Notes: a model not told the origin generated them from the sequence alone. Numbered from the stretch's first letter, positions 29,858-39,979 are shown. The stretch: DNA of 54,600 nucleotides from Candidatus Staskawiczbacteria bacterium (GCA_023245145.1 JAHFKW010000002.1:1-54600); one strand, 5' to 3'. Program-made: numbers and translations.

Positions 29858-31225
29858 TTACTCTCCCTGAATTTCGGTCGCATAATCGCCCTGTTCCAAG
29901 TCCCTGAAACTGACGCGTTGTTCGTCAAAGTACAGTTTCACGGCTCCGGTGGCACCATTCCTGTGCTTGGCTACAATAATTTCAGCGATGTTTTTTTCCA
30001 GCGACATCTCATTATATTTATCTTCGCGGTAAATAAAGAGTACTACGTCGGCATCTTGTTCAATGGCTCCCGATTCACGTAAGTCCGACAACATCGGCCG
30101 GTGGGGAGTGCGTTGTTCAACCGCACGAGAAAGTTGAGACAGCACTAGTACCGGTATATTTAATTCGCGTGCTAGTTGTTTTAGAGCCCGAGAATTTTCC
30201 GTTACCTGTTGAATAGGCGAGGCGTATTTATTTTCACTATCCATCAACTGTAAATAATCCACCACAATCAATCCTAGCCCCACATCGGCCTGCAATCTTC
30301 GCGCCATAGCTCGCATCTGCAGTTTATTAGTGGTGCCAGCATCGTCAATGTAGATAGGAGCTTCAGAAAGTGTACCCATGGCTGATTGTAATCGTGAAAA
30401 ATCATTATCACCCGTGCCATCTTGTAGTTTACCGGTTCTTAGCCTCCAAGCATCCACGTTGGCTTGCCGAGCCAATAATCTTTCCACCAATTGATCTTTG
30501 CCCATTTCCAAGCTGAAAATTCCCACGGGTAAATTTTGGTGCACCGCTACGTGACGAGCAATATCCATGGCCAGTGAAGATTTACCCATGGAAGGTCGGG
30601 CCGCCAGCACAATTAAATCCGATCGTTGCAGGCCGGACAGCATATTATCTAATTGCTTAAAGCCAGTTGGTATTCCCCGATACAGCGATTCGTGTTTGGA
30701 AAGCTGTTCTATTCTTTCAAATGTCTCACCTAAAATTTCTTTAATCGGTAAAAAAGCTTGCTTAAGTGATTTTTGGCTGATAGAAAAAACAGTTTTTTCG
30801 GCTTTATCTAAAAGTGAATCCACTTCTTGGGTTTCATCAAAAGCATCGGTGCCAATTTGAGCTGAAGCCGAAATTAAATCTCGTAAAATCTTTTTTTCGC
30901 GTACAATTTTAGCGTAATTGGCCACGTGCGTAGCAGTGGGGACGGTGTTAATGAGGCTGGTTAAATAAGCACTTCCGCCAATTTGCTCTAACACATTATG
31001 TTCTTTTAGCTTGCTGGAAATGGATAAAATATCAATTGGTTCGGACTTAGCAAATAAATCCATCATGGCGCCGTAAATATTTTTGTGACTGTCTTTGTAA
31101 AAATCTTCGGCGCTGATGGTATCAGAAACCCGAATAATGGCATTTTTATCCAACATCAAACAACCCAATAGCGACTGTTCGGCTTCAATATTTTGCGGTG
31201 GTTTTTTTATGGTTGTTTCATTCAT
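29858..31225 (-). CDS. dnaB: Replicative DNA helicase DnaB
   Basis: PPQNIEAEQSLLGCLMLD; LAARPSMGKSSLAMDIAR; VVDYLQLM. Confidence 0.97.
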   Translation of the reverse strand: MNETTIKKPPQNIEAEQSLLGCLMLDKNAIIRVSDTISAEDFYKDSHKNIYGAMMDLFAKSEPIDILSISSKLKEHNVLEQIGGSAYLTSLINTVPTATHVANYAKIVREKKILRDLISASAQIGTDAFDETQEVDSLLDKAEKTVFSISQKSLKQAFLPIKEILGETFERIEQLSKHESLYRGIPTGFKQLDNMLSGLQRSDLIVLAARPSMGKSSLAMDIARHVAVHQNLPVGIFSLEMGKDQLVERLLARQANVDAWRLRTGKLQDGTGDNDFSRLQSAMGTLSEAPIYIDDAGTTNKLQMRAMARRLQADVGLGLIVVDYLQLMDSENKYASPIQQVTENSRALKQLARELNIPVLVLSQLSRAVEQRTPHRPMLSDLRESGAIEQDADVVLFIYREDKYNEMSLEKNIAEIIVAKHRNGATGAVKLYFDEQRVSFRDLEQGDYATEIQGE

Positions 31226-32616
31226 AGCTTTTTTAAAACTTGACCGTCTTTTGTATCTTGCACGATATATCCGTATTTTTCAATCTCTTGACGAACCTCA
31301 TCGGCTTTTTGCCAGTTTTGCTCTTTTCTAGATTGTTCGCGCTCGGTCATTAATTTTTCGACTTCGGGTGGAATGGTAGTTTGTCGTAACTTTTTAAAAT
31401 CAATAATGTTAAAAATATGATTTATTTCCTCAAAAAAATGATATATCGTGTAGGCTTGAGATTGGCTCAAAAAATCCAGCGCCACGTTTATTTCTTTTAT
31501 TAATTCAAATAAGGTGGCGAAAGCTTTAGGTGTATTAAAATCATCAGCCAAAGCGTCCCAAAATTGAGTTTGATACTTTTTAATTTTCGCAGTTATAACT
31601 GCTTTTCCCTTTAAGGTTTTGACCAGTTTAACTTTACGTAAAAATTCTTCCATTTTTTCCAGCGCTGATTTGACTTCAATCATGCTGGATTCGGAATAAT
31701 TCATGGGCTGATGCCATAGATTCTTGGCAATGAAAAAGCGTAATTGTTGCACGGAATAGCGTTTTAAAAACGCGTCGATAGTCACTGAATTTCCTCCCGA
31801 CTTAGCCATTTTTTGATCATTGATGGTCAAAAATCCGGTGTGCATCCAATATTTCGCCAAAGGAGCTTTACCAGAAATGGATTCCATTAGGGCCACCTCG
31901 GCTTCGTGGTGTGGAAAAATCAAATCTTGAGCACCGCCGTGAATATCGTATTGCTCGCCAAAGAATTTCTCGGTGATGGCGGTATCTTCAATGTGCCAAC
32001 CCGGTCTGCCGATTCCAAAAGGAGACTCCCAGCTTGGTTCGCCTTCAACGGCAAGTTTCCAGAGGCAAAAGTCTCCCCGATTTTTTTTGGTAGTGCTGTA
32101 GTCAATACGCGAAACGGAGTCTTCGGCTTGCAGGGCGGTTCGACCGGAAAGTTTTCCATAGTTTTTAAAACCGACAATGTCAAAATATATTCCATCATCC
32201 AATTTATAGGCAAGTCCTTTTTCAACGAGCCGTTCAATTTGGTTGATTATTTCTTGAATATGATCGGTGGCGCGGGCGTATTTTTTAACACTGGTAATGC
32301 CGAGCAATTTCATGTCTTTTAAATGCTCTTTCTCAAACGCTTCGGCTAGATCTTTGGGTAGAACACTTTTTTCGCGCGCGCGAACAATAATTTTGTCATC
32401 CACATCGGTGATATTTTGTAAATAAAACACCTCAAAACCTTGATGCGTTAAATATTTGGCAAAGCAATCAAAAATAACGTAGGTGCGGGCGTGTCCAATG
32501 TGAGAAAAATCATACACCGTTGGACCACAAACAAAAAAGTTAATTTTATTACCTTCGAGTGGCTTAATTTCTTCTTTTCTGCCAGAAAGAGTATTGTAAA
32601 CTTTAATCTTTTCCAT
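31222..32616 (-). CDS. cysS: Cysteine--tRNA ligase
   Basis: FFVCGPTVYDFSHIGHARTYVIFD; GRPGWHIEDTAI; KMAKSGGN. Confidence 0.96.
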   Translation of the reverse strand: MEKIKVYNTLSGRKEEIKPLEGNKINFFVCGPTVYDFSHIGHARTYVIFDCFAKYLTHQGFEVFYLQNITDVDDKIIVRAREKSVLPKDLAEAFEKEHLKDMKLLGITSVKKYARATDHIQEIINQIERLVEKGLAYKLDDGIYFDIVGFKNYGKLSGRTALQAEDSVSRIDYSTTKKNRGDFCLWKLAVEGEPSWESPFGIGRPGWHIEDTAITEKFFGEQYDIHGGAQDLIFPHHEAEVALMESISGKAPLAKYWMHTGFLTINDQKMAKSGGNSVTIDAFLKRYSVQQLRFFIAKNLWHQPMNYSESSMIEVKSALEKMEEFLRKVKLVKTLKGKAVITAKIKKYQTQFWDALADDFNTPKAFATLFELIKEINVALDFLSQSQAYTIYHFFEEINHIFNIIDFKKLRQTTIPPEVEKLMTEREQSRKEQNWQKADEVRQEIEKYGYIVQDTKDGQVLKKL

Positions 32617-32661
32617 GCGTGTATTTTAGCATCTTTTTTTGAAATATGGTATATTGAGCAC

Positions 32662-33042
32662 ATGCAGTTAGTTATTTTCCAAGCAACCAAGCATTTAATT
32701 GTTGGGGCGTTTGCTACGTTGGTGGATTTATTTTTATTTGAATTTTTATTTTTTTTATTTCCTGTCAGTTCATTGATGATAAAGGGGGTTTCTTTTCTTT
32801 TTTCGACGATTATAAAATATGGCGGGAATAAATATTGGGCGTTTCTGCAACATGAAAGAGAGGATTGGCACAAAGAGGTTATGGTATTTTTTGTGATTAC
32901 ATTGGTGGGGCTGGCCATAGACCTTATAGCTTTTCATTATTGTGCGAAAGTAGTAGATAGGAGGTTGGCGGTTGTTTTGGCGGCGGCCGCGGCCGCCGCC
33001 GTAAACTTCACCGGCTACAAATTCGTCGTATTTAAAAAATAA
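32662..33042 (+). CDS. GtrA-family membrane protein
   Basis: LIVGAFATLVDLFLFEFLF; GGNKYWAF; VNFTGYKFVVFKK. Confidence 0.85.
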   Translation: MQLVIFQATKHLIVGAFATLVDLFLFEFLFFLFPVSSLMIKGVSFLFSTIIKYGGNKYWAFLQHEREDWHKEVMVFFVITLVGLAIDLIAFHYCAKVVDRRLAVVLAAAAAAAVNFTGYKFVVFKK

Positions 33043-33047
33043 ATAAT

Positions 33048-34085
33048 ATGGCAGAAAATTTAGTGTTATACCGCAAATATAGACCACAAGATTTTGACGA
33101 GGTCATTGGGCAGGAACACATTGTCAAAACTCTCCAAAACTCGCTTAGCTCTGGATCAATTTCACATGCTTATTTGTTCTGTGGCCCCCGAGGCTCTGGC
33201 AAAACCACCATTGCCCGTATTTTTGCCAAAGAATTGGGATGTGATGGAATGGATTTAGTAGAAATTGACGCAGCCAGCCACACCGGTGTAGAGGACGTGC
33301 GAGCCTTAATTGAAGGACTACAATTTGCTCCCGTAAAATCAAAGTATAAAGTTTTCATCATTGACGAATGCCACCAATTAAGTAAATCGGCCGCCAACGC
33401 GCTACTGAAAACTCTGGAAGAACCGCCTGCTCACGCCATTTTTATTTTGGCCACCACCGAAGCTAGTAAAATGCTGGCGACTATTGTTTCGCGTTGCCAA
33501 CGGTTTGATTTTAAACGTTTACATGTTTCTGAAATTGAGAAAAAGCTGGCTTTTATTTTAAAAAAAGAGGGGATTTTAGCCGAACCAGCCGTTTTACCAT
33601 TAATTGCGCTAAACGCTCGTGGATCTTTCCGGGATGCCGAAAGCTTACTGGACAAATGCATCAGCTTTACGGCTGGCGATAAATTAATCACCGTCAAAGA
33701 AATAAAAGAGTTACTGGGGATTGTGGAAGTAGGCCAAATTTCCAAACTGGTGGACTTTTTACTGGTTAAAAATTCCAAAGACGCCATTGGGTATATCAAT
33801 GCAATGCTGGATAGCGGAGTTGATTTGCAGGAAGCCACCAAAACACTGGTGTTTTATTTACGCCAGTGTTTGTTGCTCAAAATTAATCCCGAATTTCTAA
33901 CACCTCAAAATTCAGGTCTTTCCAAAGAAGAATTGGAAGTTATTGTGCGACAAATCACCGGCCTGACCGAAAAAAACATCCAGGCGATGCTGGAAATTTT
34001 CATTGAAGCCGAACAAAAAATGAAGTATGCCACTATTTTACAGCTCCCTCTGGAGTTGGCCGTGGTTGAAATTTGCAGTGCCTAA
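33048..34085 (+). CDS. dnaX: DNA polymerase III subunit gamma/tau, short and lacking the Cys4 zinc insert
   Basis: LYRKYRPQDFDEVIGQEHIVKTLQNSL; CGPRGSGKTTIARIFAK; LLKTLEEPPAHAIFILATTE. Confidence 0.95.
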   Translation: MAENLVLYRKYRPQDFDEVIGQEHIVKTLQNSLSSGSISHAYLFCGPRGSGKTTIARIFAKELGCDGMDLVEIDAASHTGVEDVRALIEGLQFAPVKSKYKVFIIDECHQLSKSAANALLKTLEEPPAHAIFILATTEASKMLATIVSRCQRFDFKRLHVSEIEKKLAFILKKEGILAEPAVLPLIALNARGSFRDAESLLDKCISFTAGDKLITVKEIKELLGIVEVGQISKLVDFLLVKNSKDAIGYINAMLDSGVDLQEATKTLVFYLRQCLLLKINPEFLTPQNSGLSKEELEVIVRQITGLTEKNIQAMLEIFIEAEQKMKYATILQLPLELAVVEICSA

Positions 34086-34849
34086 GACTCTTCGTCACGG
34101 CCTTTAAAACCTCGCCAAAAAAGATAGAGCACAGTTAAAAAGACAACCCCAAGGCCCGCGTAAATGTAATTGTTAATATCTTTGAGCGCACCGGAAAAAT
34201 TAGAAGTTAATTTGCTCGAGTCAATGGGTTTGACTAAGTCTAAATGAAACCATTTTTTCGCCTGATCGGTGATGTTTTGATTGATGGTTTTAATACCATT
34301 TTTAATGGGGTTTGACTCTGCAAAATTATCTAAGCCCTGCTGAATATCAGCGGGTAAAAAGGAAGAATTTGAGGTTGAGGGAATATCAGTCACAGTTGGA
34401 GAAAGGGTTGGCTTAGCGGGCTCCTCGGTTGACTTGGTTTGCTGGACCGACACTGGGGTGCTAATAACTAATTCTTTTTTCTCCGACACATTATTTTTAA
34501 CATTTTCATCGGTTGGATTGATTCCAACAATTTTGGCTGAAATATTATTGATACCAGCTGTTACTTTCCAATCCACAAACACATCATCGTAGGTATTGGG
34601 ACGAATGGAAATTTGTTGAGGCAGGGCCATTTCTTTGCCATTATTTAAAAAGTCTACAAACGCAACCACATCCGTATCGCCCGTATTAAAAACTCGTGCG
34701 TAAATTTTTATTGTTTCACCAACCGTCGGCGCCTCCTTTGAAAAGGTAATATCCGTTTCGGAAATTGACACATCGATTTTGGCAAAAACCAAAATAGGGC
34801 AGAGAAACAATATTAAAGTAGCCAAGAAATATTTCAAAAAAGAATTCAT
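34082..34849 (-). CDS. CARDB-like secreted/membrane protein
   Basis: Signal peptide; PTVGETIKIYARVFNTGDTDVVAFVDFLNNGK; C-terminal TM. Confidence 0.75.
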   Translation of the reverse strand: MNSFLKYFLATLILFLCPILVFAKIDVSISETDITFSKEAPTVGETIKIYARVFNTGDTDVVAFVDFLNNGKEMALPQQISIRPNTYDDVFVDWKVTAGINNISAKIVGINPTDENVKNNVSEKKELVISTPVSVQQTKSTEEPAKPTLSPTVTDIPSTSNSSFLPADIQQGLDNFAESNPIKNGIKTINQNITDQAKKWFHLDLVKPIDSSKLTSNFSGALKDINNYIYAGLGVVFLTVLYLFWRGFKGRDEES

Positions 34850-34896
34850 AGATATATTTTACAATAAATCCCAAAAATGATATAGTGGATAAGTAT

Positions 34897-34970
34897 TCCG
34901 GGATCGTCTAATGGTAGGACATGGGTCTTTGGAACCCAGTATCTAGGTTCGAATCCTAGTCCCGGAACCA
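34897..34970 (+). tRNA. tRNA-Gln (anticodon TTG)
   Basis: TCCGGGATCGTCTAATGG...TGGGTCTTTGGAACCCA...GGTTCGAATCC...TCCCGGAACCA; CCA encoded. Confidence 0.93.
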
Positions 34971-34993
34971 GAAAATTATTAAAAAATAAAAAC

Positions 34994-35212
34994 ATGAAAA
35001 CAATTACATGTAGGCAAATGGGTGGGATGTGTGACGAAGCAATTTCAGGCAATACTCCTGATGAAATAATGATGACTGGCATGAAGCACGTAGAAGTAGC
35101 GCATCCAGACATGGCGGCTAGCATTAAGGCTATGCCAAAAGATGACCCAAAAATGGTGGAGTGGTCACAAACATTTATGAAAACTTGGGCAGAGACACCG
35201 GATAATCAATAA
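34994..35212 (+). CDS. Small DUF1059-like protein
   Basis: MKTITCRQMGGMCDEAISGNTPDEIMMTGMKHVEVAHPD. Confidence 0.7.
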   Translation: MKTITCRQMGGMCDEAISGNTPDEIMMTGMKHVEVAHPDMAASIKAMPKDDPKMVEWSQTFMKTWAETPDNQ

Positions 35213-35219
35213 TAATATA

Positions 35220-35759
35220 TTGAAAATACGACGAGAATCTATTGTATTTGGCGGAGGTTGCTTTTGGTGTACCGAGGCGGTTTTTAAGATGCTTAAAGGC
35301 GTGCTTTCGGTTCAGTCTGGATACGCGGGCGGAAATATGTCAAACCCAACCTATGAAGATATTTGCGTTGGAAATACGGGCCACGCCCAAGTGGTAAAAA
35401 TTGAATATGATGCGGATGTGGTTAAATTGGAAACTCTTTTGACCGTATTTTTCGCCAGCCACGATCCAACCACCAAAGACAAGCAGGGCAATGATGTGGG
35501 CAGTCAATACCGCTCAATTATTTTGTATGAAACCGATGAACAGAAATTATTATGCGACAAATTTATCGCGGATTTAAATAACTCATCAAAACTTGGTGCT
35601 CCGATTATGACAGAAGTTAAAAAGTTAGATATTTTTTACCCCGCCGAAGATTATCATAAAAACTATTACGAAAACAATAAGAATCAGGGTTATTGCCAAG
35701 TCATTATCAATCCGAAATTGAAGAAAGTTCAAGAAAAGTTTGCGGAATTATTAAAGTAA
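35220..35759 (+). CDS. msrA: Peptide methionine sulfoxide reductase MsrA
   Basis: GGGCFWCTEAVFKMLKGVLSVQSGYAGG. Confidence 0.96.
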   Translation: MKIRRESIVFGGGCFWCTEAVFKMLKGVLSVQSGYAGGNMSNPTYEDICVGNTGHAQVVKIEYDADVVKLETLLTVFFASHDPTTKDKQGNDVGSQYRSIILYETDEQKLLCDKFIADLNNSSKLGAPIMTEVKKLDIFYPAEDYHKNYYENNKNQGYCQVIINPKLKKVQEKFAELLK

Positions 35760-35765
35760 AAAAAT

Positions 35766-36128
35766 ATGAATGAAGAACAAATCAAACAAAAACTAACGCC
35801 CGAGCAATATAAAGTTTTGCGGGAAAAGGGGACGGAGGCGCCTTTTACGGGAAAGTATGTGCACAAGACCGTTGATGGAAATTATGTTTGTATGGTTTGC
35901 CAAAATACGCTTTTTTCGTCTGATGCGCAGTTTGATAGTGGCACGGGCTGGCCCAGTTTTGACAAAGCCATTACTGGCGCGGTAGAATATAAACAGGAAG
36001 TTGATGGAAGAACGGAAATCACTTGCACCAAATGCAAAAGTCATTTGGGACATGTATTTGATGACGGGCCGACTGACACTGGTAAACGGTTTTGCGTAAA
36101 CTCCGTTTGTCTGGATTTAAAGAAGTAG
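35766..36128 (+). CDS. msrB: Peptide methionine sulfoxide reductase MsrB
   Basis: FDSGTGWPSFDKAI; HLGHVFDDGPTDTGKRFCVNSVCLDL. Confidence 0.96.
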   Translation: MNEEQIKQKLTPEQYKVLREKGTEAPFTGKYVHKTVDGNYVCMVCQNTLFSSDAQFDSGTGWPSFDKAITGAVEYKQEVDGRTEITCTKCKSHLGHVFDDGPTDTGKRFCVNSVCLDLKK

Positions 36129-36148
36129 TTCTTTTAAGGAGTACCTTC

Positions 36149-36340
36149 ATGGCTACCTGTACCCGAGGAGCGAGGAAAAAAGTACTCGGACCAGTTGTGT
36201 TCGACCGCGATTGGGACGCTGCACTCACCGCAGCTCATGTGATGTGGAAAAACAGAAATCCTGGAGAAAAGTTTTCTCTCACGATTGAGATAGAGCCACC
36301 CAAGCAAGATGACGGAAGGAGCAGCATCCCTCCCGATTAA
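36149..36340 (+). CDS. Orphan small protein
   Basis: TTAAGGAGtaccttcATG; long terminator at ~36350-36409. Confidence 0.65.
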   Translation: MATCTRGARKKVLGPVVFDRDWDAALTAAHVMWKNRNPGEKFSLTIEIEPPKQDDGRSSIPPD

Positions 36341-36419
36341 ACCACCTAGCGGGTTGTGCCTTTGCTAACTAGGGAGTACAGCAGAGAGGACACGACCCGC
36401 TCTTTTTTTATTCACAGGA

Positions 36420-36446
36420 TTAGCACTCTTGACATGAGTTTGCTAA
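36420..36446. promoter_or_regulatory. CIRCE-like operator overlapping a -35 box, upstream of hrcA
   Basis: TTAGCACTC-N9-GTTTGCTAA (9/9 and 7/9 to CIRCE half-sites); TTGACA inside the spacer with TAAGAT 17 bp downstream. Confidence 0.75.
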
Positions 36447-36463
36447 TTTATTAAGATAGAAAT

Positions 36464-36898
36464 ATGATTTCAGACAGACAAGAAAAAATATTGGAATTAT
36501 TGATTAAAGAATACATTGATTCGGCTCGACCCGTCAGTTCCGACATGCTCAAAAAAAGACTACACCTGGATATTTCGCCTGCCACGATTCGCAATGAATT
36601 ACAAGAATTAATGGAAGCGGGGTACGTGGCCCAGCCTCACACTTCCGCCGGACGGGTACCAACCGAAAAGGGCTATCGGTTTTTCGTAACGGTTACCATC
36701 ACCCCGCAAAATCATCAACTGCCTAATTTTATTCATCGTGAAATCCAAGAAGCGCGCGAAAACATCAAAAAAGAACTCATGCTGGCGGAGGATATGGTTA
36801 GGTCTTTACGCGGAAAACTGGCTTTACTGGATGGGGTCCGGAATTTAACCGAGCAGGAAACATTATATGAAATATTAACTATTTTAGGCTCATTATAA
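36464..36898 (+). CDS. hrcA: Short HrcA-like protein (N-terminal winged-helix part only)
   Basis: RQEKILELLIKEYIDSARPVSSDML...SPATIRNELQELMEAGYVAQPHTSAGRVPTEKGYRFFV; only 144 aa. Confidence 0.85.
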   Translation: MISDRQEKILELLIKEYIDSARPVSSDMLKKRLHLDISPATIRNELQELMEAGYVAQPHTSAGRVPTEKGYRFFVTVTITPQNHQLPNFIHREIQEARENIKKELMLAEDMVRSLRGKLALLDGVRNLTEQETLYEILTILGSL

Positions 36899-36900
36899 CC

Positions 36901-37365
36901 ATGACAGACGAACATAAGGAAAATAAAGAGGAAGAGTATTTAAACAACTGGAAGCGCGCGGCGGCAGATTTGGCAAACTATAAAAAAGATGAAATGGAGC
37001 GCATGGGGACATTATTGCAATACAGCAAAGCCGATTTGATTGAAAAAGTCTTGCCGGTATTTGATAGCATTTACTTGGCGCAAAAGAGTTTACCGGATGA
37101 TGCTGGCATTGCCCAAATTATAAAACAAATTGTAGATTTTCTAAAAAAAGAGGGGATTGAGGAGATAAAAGTGGTTGGGGAGAAATTTAATGCAGAGACC
37201 ATGGAAATTGTAGCCGCCTCCGCTGAAGCTTCCACCTTCGATAAATCTACGGCGGGACAAGCCGGCGAGCCGCAGGAAGAAATAGTTGTCGTTGAAGAAT
37301 TACAGAAGGGGTATATGATGCAAGGGAAAGTGTTAAGAGTGGCGAGGGTTAAAGTGAATAAATAA
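36901..37365 (+). CDS. grpE: Nucleotide exchange factor GrpE
   Basis: YLNNWKRAAADLANYKKDEMERM; VGEKFNAETMEIV; GYMMQGKVLRVARVKV. Confidence 0.93.
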   Translation: MTDEHKENKEEEYLNNWKRAAADLANYKKDEMERMGTLLQYSKADLIEKVLPVFDSIYLAQKSLPDDAGIAQIIKQIVDFLKKEGIEEIKVVGEKFNAETMEIVAASAEASTFDKSTAGQAGEPQEEIVVVEELQKGYMMQGKVLRVARVKVNK

Positions 37366-37377
37366 AGTCAAGATAAA

Positions 37378-37701
37378 ATGATTGAGGAATTTGTTAATAA
37401 AGGAATTATTTCAGATGGATGGCATACTTTTGATGAATTATACGAACACCGAGCTGAACTTTTTATAGCTCTGTGTCGCAAAGTTAAAGAAAACGTTTGG
37501 CGTAGCAAATTACAAAGTGACGGAATCATGTTTGAAAATATGTTTCTTCTGGGAGTCGGCAAAAACAAAGGCGAACAGATTACTTACCATTTACCACTTT
37601 CAAAATGGGAAGAAGTGAATTTTGCGGAAACATTAGAAAAAGCACCAGAATTTGACGGCCATACAAGTAATGATAATATTGAAAGGCTAAAAAGAATATA
37701 A
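37378..37701 (+). CDS. Conserved hypothetical (phage-type family) inserted between grpE and dnaK
   Basis: ISDGWHTFDELYEHRAELFIALCRKVKENVWRSKLQSDGIMFENMFLLGV...ITYHLPLSKWEEV. Confidence 0.7.
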   Translation: MIEEFVNKGIISDGWHTFDELYEHRAELFIALCRKVKENVWRSKLQSDGIMFENMFLLGVGKNKGEQITYHLPLSKWEEVNFAETLEKAPEFDGHTSNDNIERLKRI

Positions 37702-37785
37702 AAATAAATAATTAAGTAACAAAGTAAAGTGTCGCAATGTCCCGCTAAGAGGGACAAAGTGAATTTCTCACTTCGTTCAAAATTC

Positions 37786-39672
37786 ATGTCAAAAATATTA
37801 GGAATTGATTTAGGAACAACCAATAGCGCGATGGCGATTGTGGAAAATGGTGAGCCAAAAATAATAGAGAATAAAGAGGGGGCACGGACTACACCTTCCA
37901 TTGTGGCGGTTTCAAAAACTGGTGAAAGGGTAGTGGGAGTGTTGGCCAAACGGCAATCAGTAACCAACCCAACTAATACGATTTTTTCGGTGAAGCGTTT
38001 GATTGGGCGAAAGTTTTCTGAAGCGGAGGTGCAAAAAGACAAAAAGAATTTACCCTATGAAATTCGCGAATCGCAAGATGGCGGAGTAGATGTAAAAATG
38101 GGAGACAAATGGTTAAATCCAGCGGAAATTTCGGCGATGATTTTACAAAAGTTAAAAGCTGATGCAGAAGCAAAATTGGGCGAGCCAGTAACTGAAGCTA
38201 TTATTACCGTGCCAGCTTACTTTGACGACAGCCAGAGAAAAGCCACCAAAATTGCCGGAGAAATTGCTGGCTTTGATGTAAAGCGCGTGATTAACGAACC
38301 AACCGCCGCGGCTTTGGCCTATGGATTAAACAAAAAGAAAGATGAGAAAATTGTGGTGTACGACTTTGGCGGCGGAACTTTTGATATTTCCATTTTGGAT
38401 GTGGGCGCCGACACCGTGGAAGTAAAAGCCACTGGCGGAGATACCCATCTGGGCGGAGATGATTTGGACCAAAAAGTGATGGATTGGATTGTGACTGCTT
38501 TCAAAAAAGATAATGGCATTGATTTGGCCAAAGATAATTTGGCATTGCAACGCATTAAAGAGGCGGCTGAAAAAGCCAAAATTGAACTGTCTAGCAGCCA
38601 AGAAACAGAAATTAACTTGCCGTTTATTACCAGCGGCGCTGATGGGCCAAAACATTTGCTGTACAAATTAAGCCGAGCGCAGTTTGAGCAAATGGTGGGG
38701 GATTACATTGATAAAAGTATTGAGTTGGTGAAAAAAACTTTGAAAGAAGCGGGTTTGGAGGCCAACCAAATTAATGAAGTGGTTTTGGTGGGCGGGCAAA
38801 CCAGAATGCCAAAAATTATTGACGAAGTAAAAAAACTGTTTGGCAAAGAACCCAATAAAGAAGTCAATCCAGATGAAGTGGTGGCGATTGGAGCGGCCAC
38901 GCAGGGCGGAATTATGCAGGGCAACGTGCGGGATGTATTGCTTTTGGATGTGACGCCACTTTCCCTGGGAATTGAAACCATGGGCGGTGTCAGCACCGTT
39001 TTAATTAGCAAAAACACCACCGTGCCAACGGCTAAAACGCAAGTGTTCTCAACCGCTGCTGACTCACAACCAAGCGTGGAAATTCATGTACTTCAGGGAG
39101 AAAGGCCAATGGCACAAGACAACAAAACGCTGGGTAGGTTTATGTTAGATGGCATTCCGGCGGCGCCACGTGGAACTCCGCAAATTGAAGTAAGTTTTGA
39201 CATTGACGCTAATGGAATTTTAAATGTGTCAGCTAAAGATAAAGCTACTAACAAAACGCAGTCTATTAAAATTGAAGGTTCAAGCGGACTTTCAAAAGAA
39301 GAAGTGGAAAAAATGAAAAAAGATGCTGAAATTCACGCCACCGAAGATAAGAAAAAACAAGAAGCTATTGAAACCAAAAACTTGGCGGATGCCATGGTTT
39401 ACACGGCAGAGAAAACGCTTAAAGATGCAGGTGATAAAGTTGCCGCCGATGCAAAAAAAGAAGCTGAAACTAAAATTTCAGCGTTGAAAGAAACTCAAAA
39501 GACTGATAACATTGAGGAAATTAAGGCAAAGACCAAAGATCTTTCTGAAACGATGCAGAAAATCGGCGCGGAGCTTTATAAACAGCAACCACAACCCGGA
39601 ACACCTGGTACCGAAGAAAAGCCAAAGGATGAACCGAAGACAGAGGAAGGCCAATTCGAAGAAAAAAAATAG
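37786..39672 (+). CDS. dnaK: Chaperone DnaK
   Basis: [39 protein letters not shown]; start revised to 37786. Confidence 0.98.
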   Translation: MSKILGIDLGTTNSAMAIVENGEPKIIENKEGARTTPSIVAVSKTGERVVGVLAKRQSVTNPTNTIFSVKRLIGRKFSEAEVQKDKKNLPYEIRESQDGGVDVKMGDKWLNPAEISAMILQKLKADAEAKLGEPVTEAIITVPAYFDDSQRKATKIAGEIAGFDVKRVINEPTAAALAYGLNKKKDEKIVVYDFGGGTFDISILDVGADTVEVKATGGDTHLGGDDLDQKVMDWIVTAFKKDNGIDLAKDNLALQRIKEAAEKAKIELSSSQETEINLPFITSGADGPKHLLYKLSRAQFEQMVGDYIDKSIELVKKTLKEAGLEANQINEVVLVGGQTRMPKIIDEVKKLFGKEPNKEVNPDEVVAIGAATQGGIMQGNVRDVLLLDVTPLSLGIETMGGVSTVLISKNTTVPTAKTQVFSTAADSQPSVEIHVLQGERPMAQDNKTLGRFMLDGIPAAPRGTPQIEVSFDIDANGILNVSAKDKATNKTQSIKIEGSSGLSKEEVEKMKKDAEIHATEDKKKQEAIETKNLADAMVYTAEKTLKDAGDKVAADAKKEAETKISALKETQKTDNIEEIKAKTKDLSETMQKIGAELYKQQPQPGTPGTEEKPKDEPKTEEGQFEEKK

Positions 39673-39706
39673 GCGCCGGGTTGAATTGAATCAACTCGCG
39701 GCGCTT
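39640..39706 (+). repeat. dnaK 3'-end plus terminator, copy 1 of a duplicated junction
   Basis: GAGGAAGGCCAATTCGAAGAAAAAAAATAGGCGCCG...TTGAAT.GAATCAACTCGCGGCGC; copy 2 at 40606-40668. Confidence 0.8.
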
Positions 39707-39733
39707 CAGAAAATTAGAGCCGATAAAGATTAC

Positions 39734-39979
39734 CTAAGCTTCTAATGATCGCACCTTATTGGCAACAAACCCAGCCAATTGCACAGAATCCATTGCGCTC
39801 GGAATCGCCACTATCTTGACTAATCGGATTCCGCACGAGGCACGGGTCACATTAGCTGTGCCGTTTCCGTCCCCATCTGGCTTGTAGTCGGTAACTGCGC
39901 CACAAGCGACGGCCTTGTCTAGTTCGGCTCTGGAAATTTCACAGACAATGACACCACGGTATTGAACGCACAAGATCAT
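39734..39979 (-). CDS. Orphan small protein
   Basis: TTGGAGGAttcttaaATG; promoter-like TTGATT-17-TATTTT; terminator adjoining dnaK. Confidence 0.65.
   Translation of the reverse strand: MILCVQYRGVIVCEISRAELDKAVACGAVTDYKPDGDGNGTANVTRASCGIRLVKIVAIPSAMDSVQLAGFVANKVRSLEA

Noticed and set aside
31906-32322. ORFs opposite cysS, dnaB, dnaK and others (e.g. 31906-32322, 38319-38666, 32448-32918)
   Set aside because: Antisense shadows of well-supported genes, without SDs or recognisable domains.
37729-37786. Hairpin TGTCCCGCTAAGAGGGACA before dnaK as a CIRCE or RNA thermometer
   Set aside because: It does not match CIRCE half-sites; a thermosensor is possible but unsupported without folding or conservation data.
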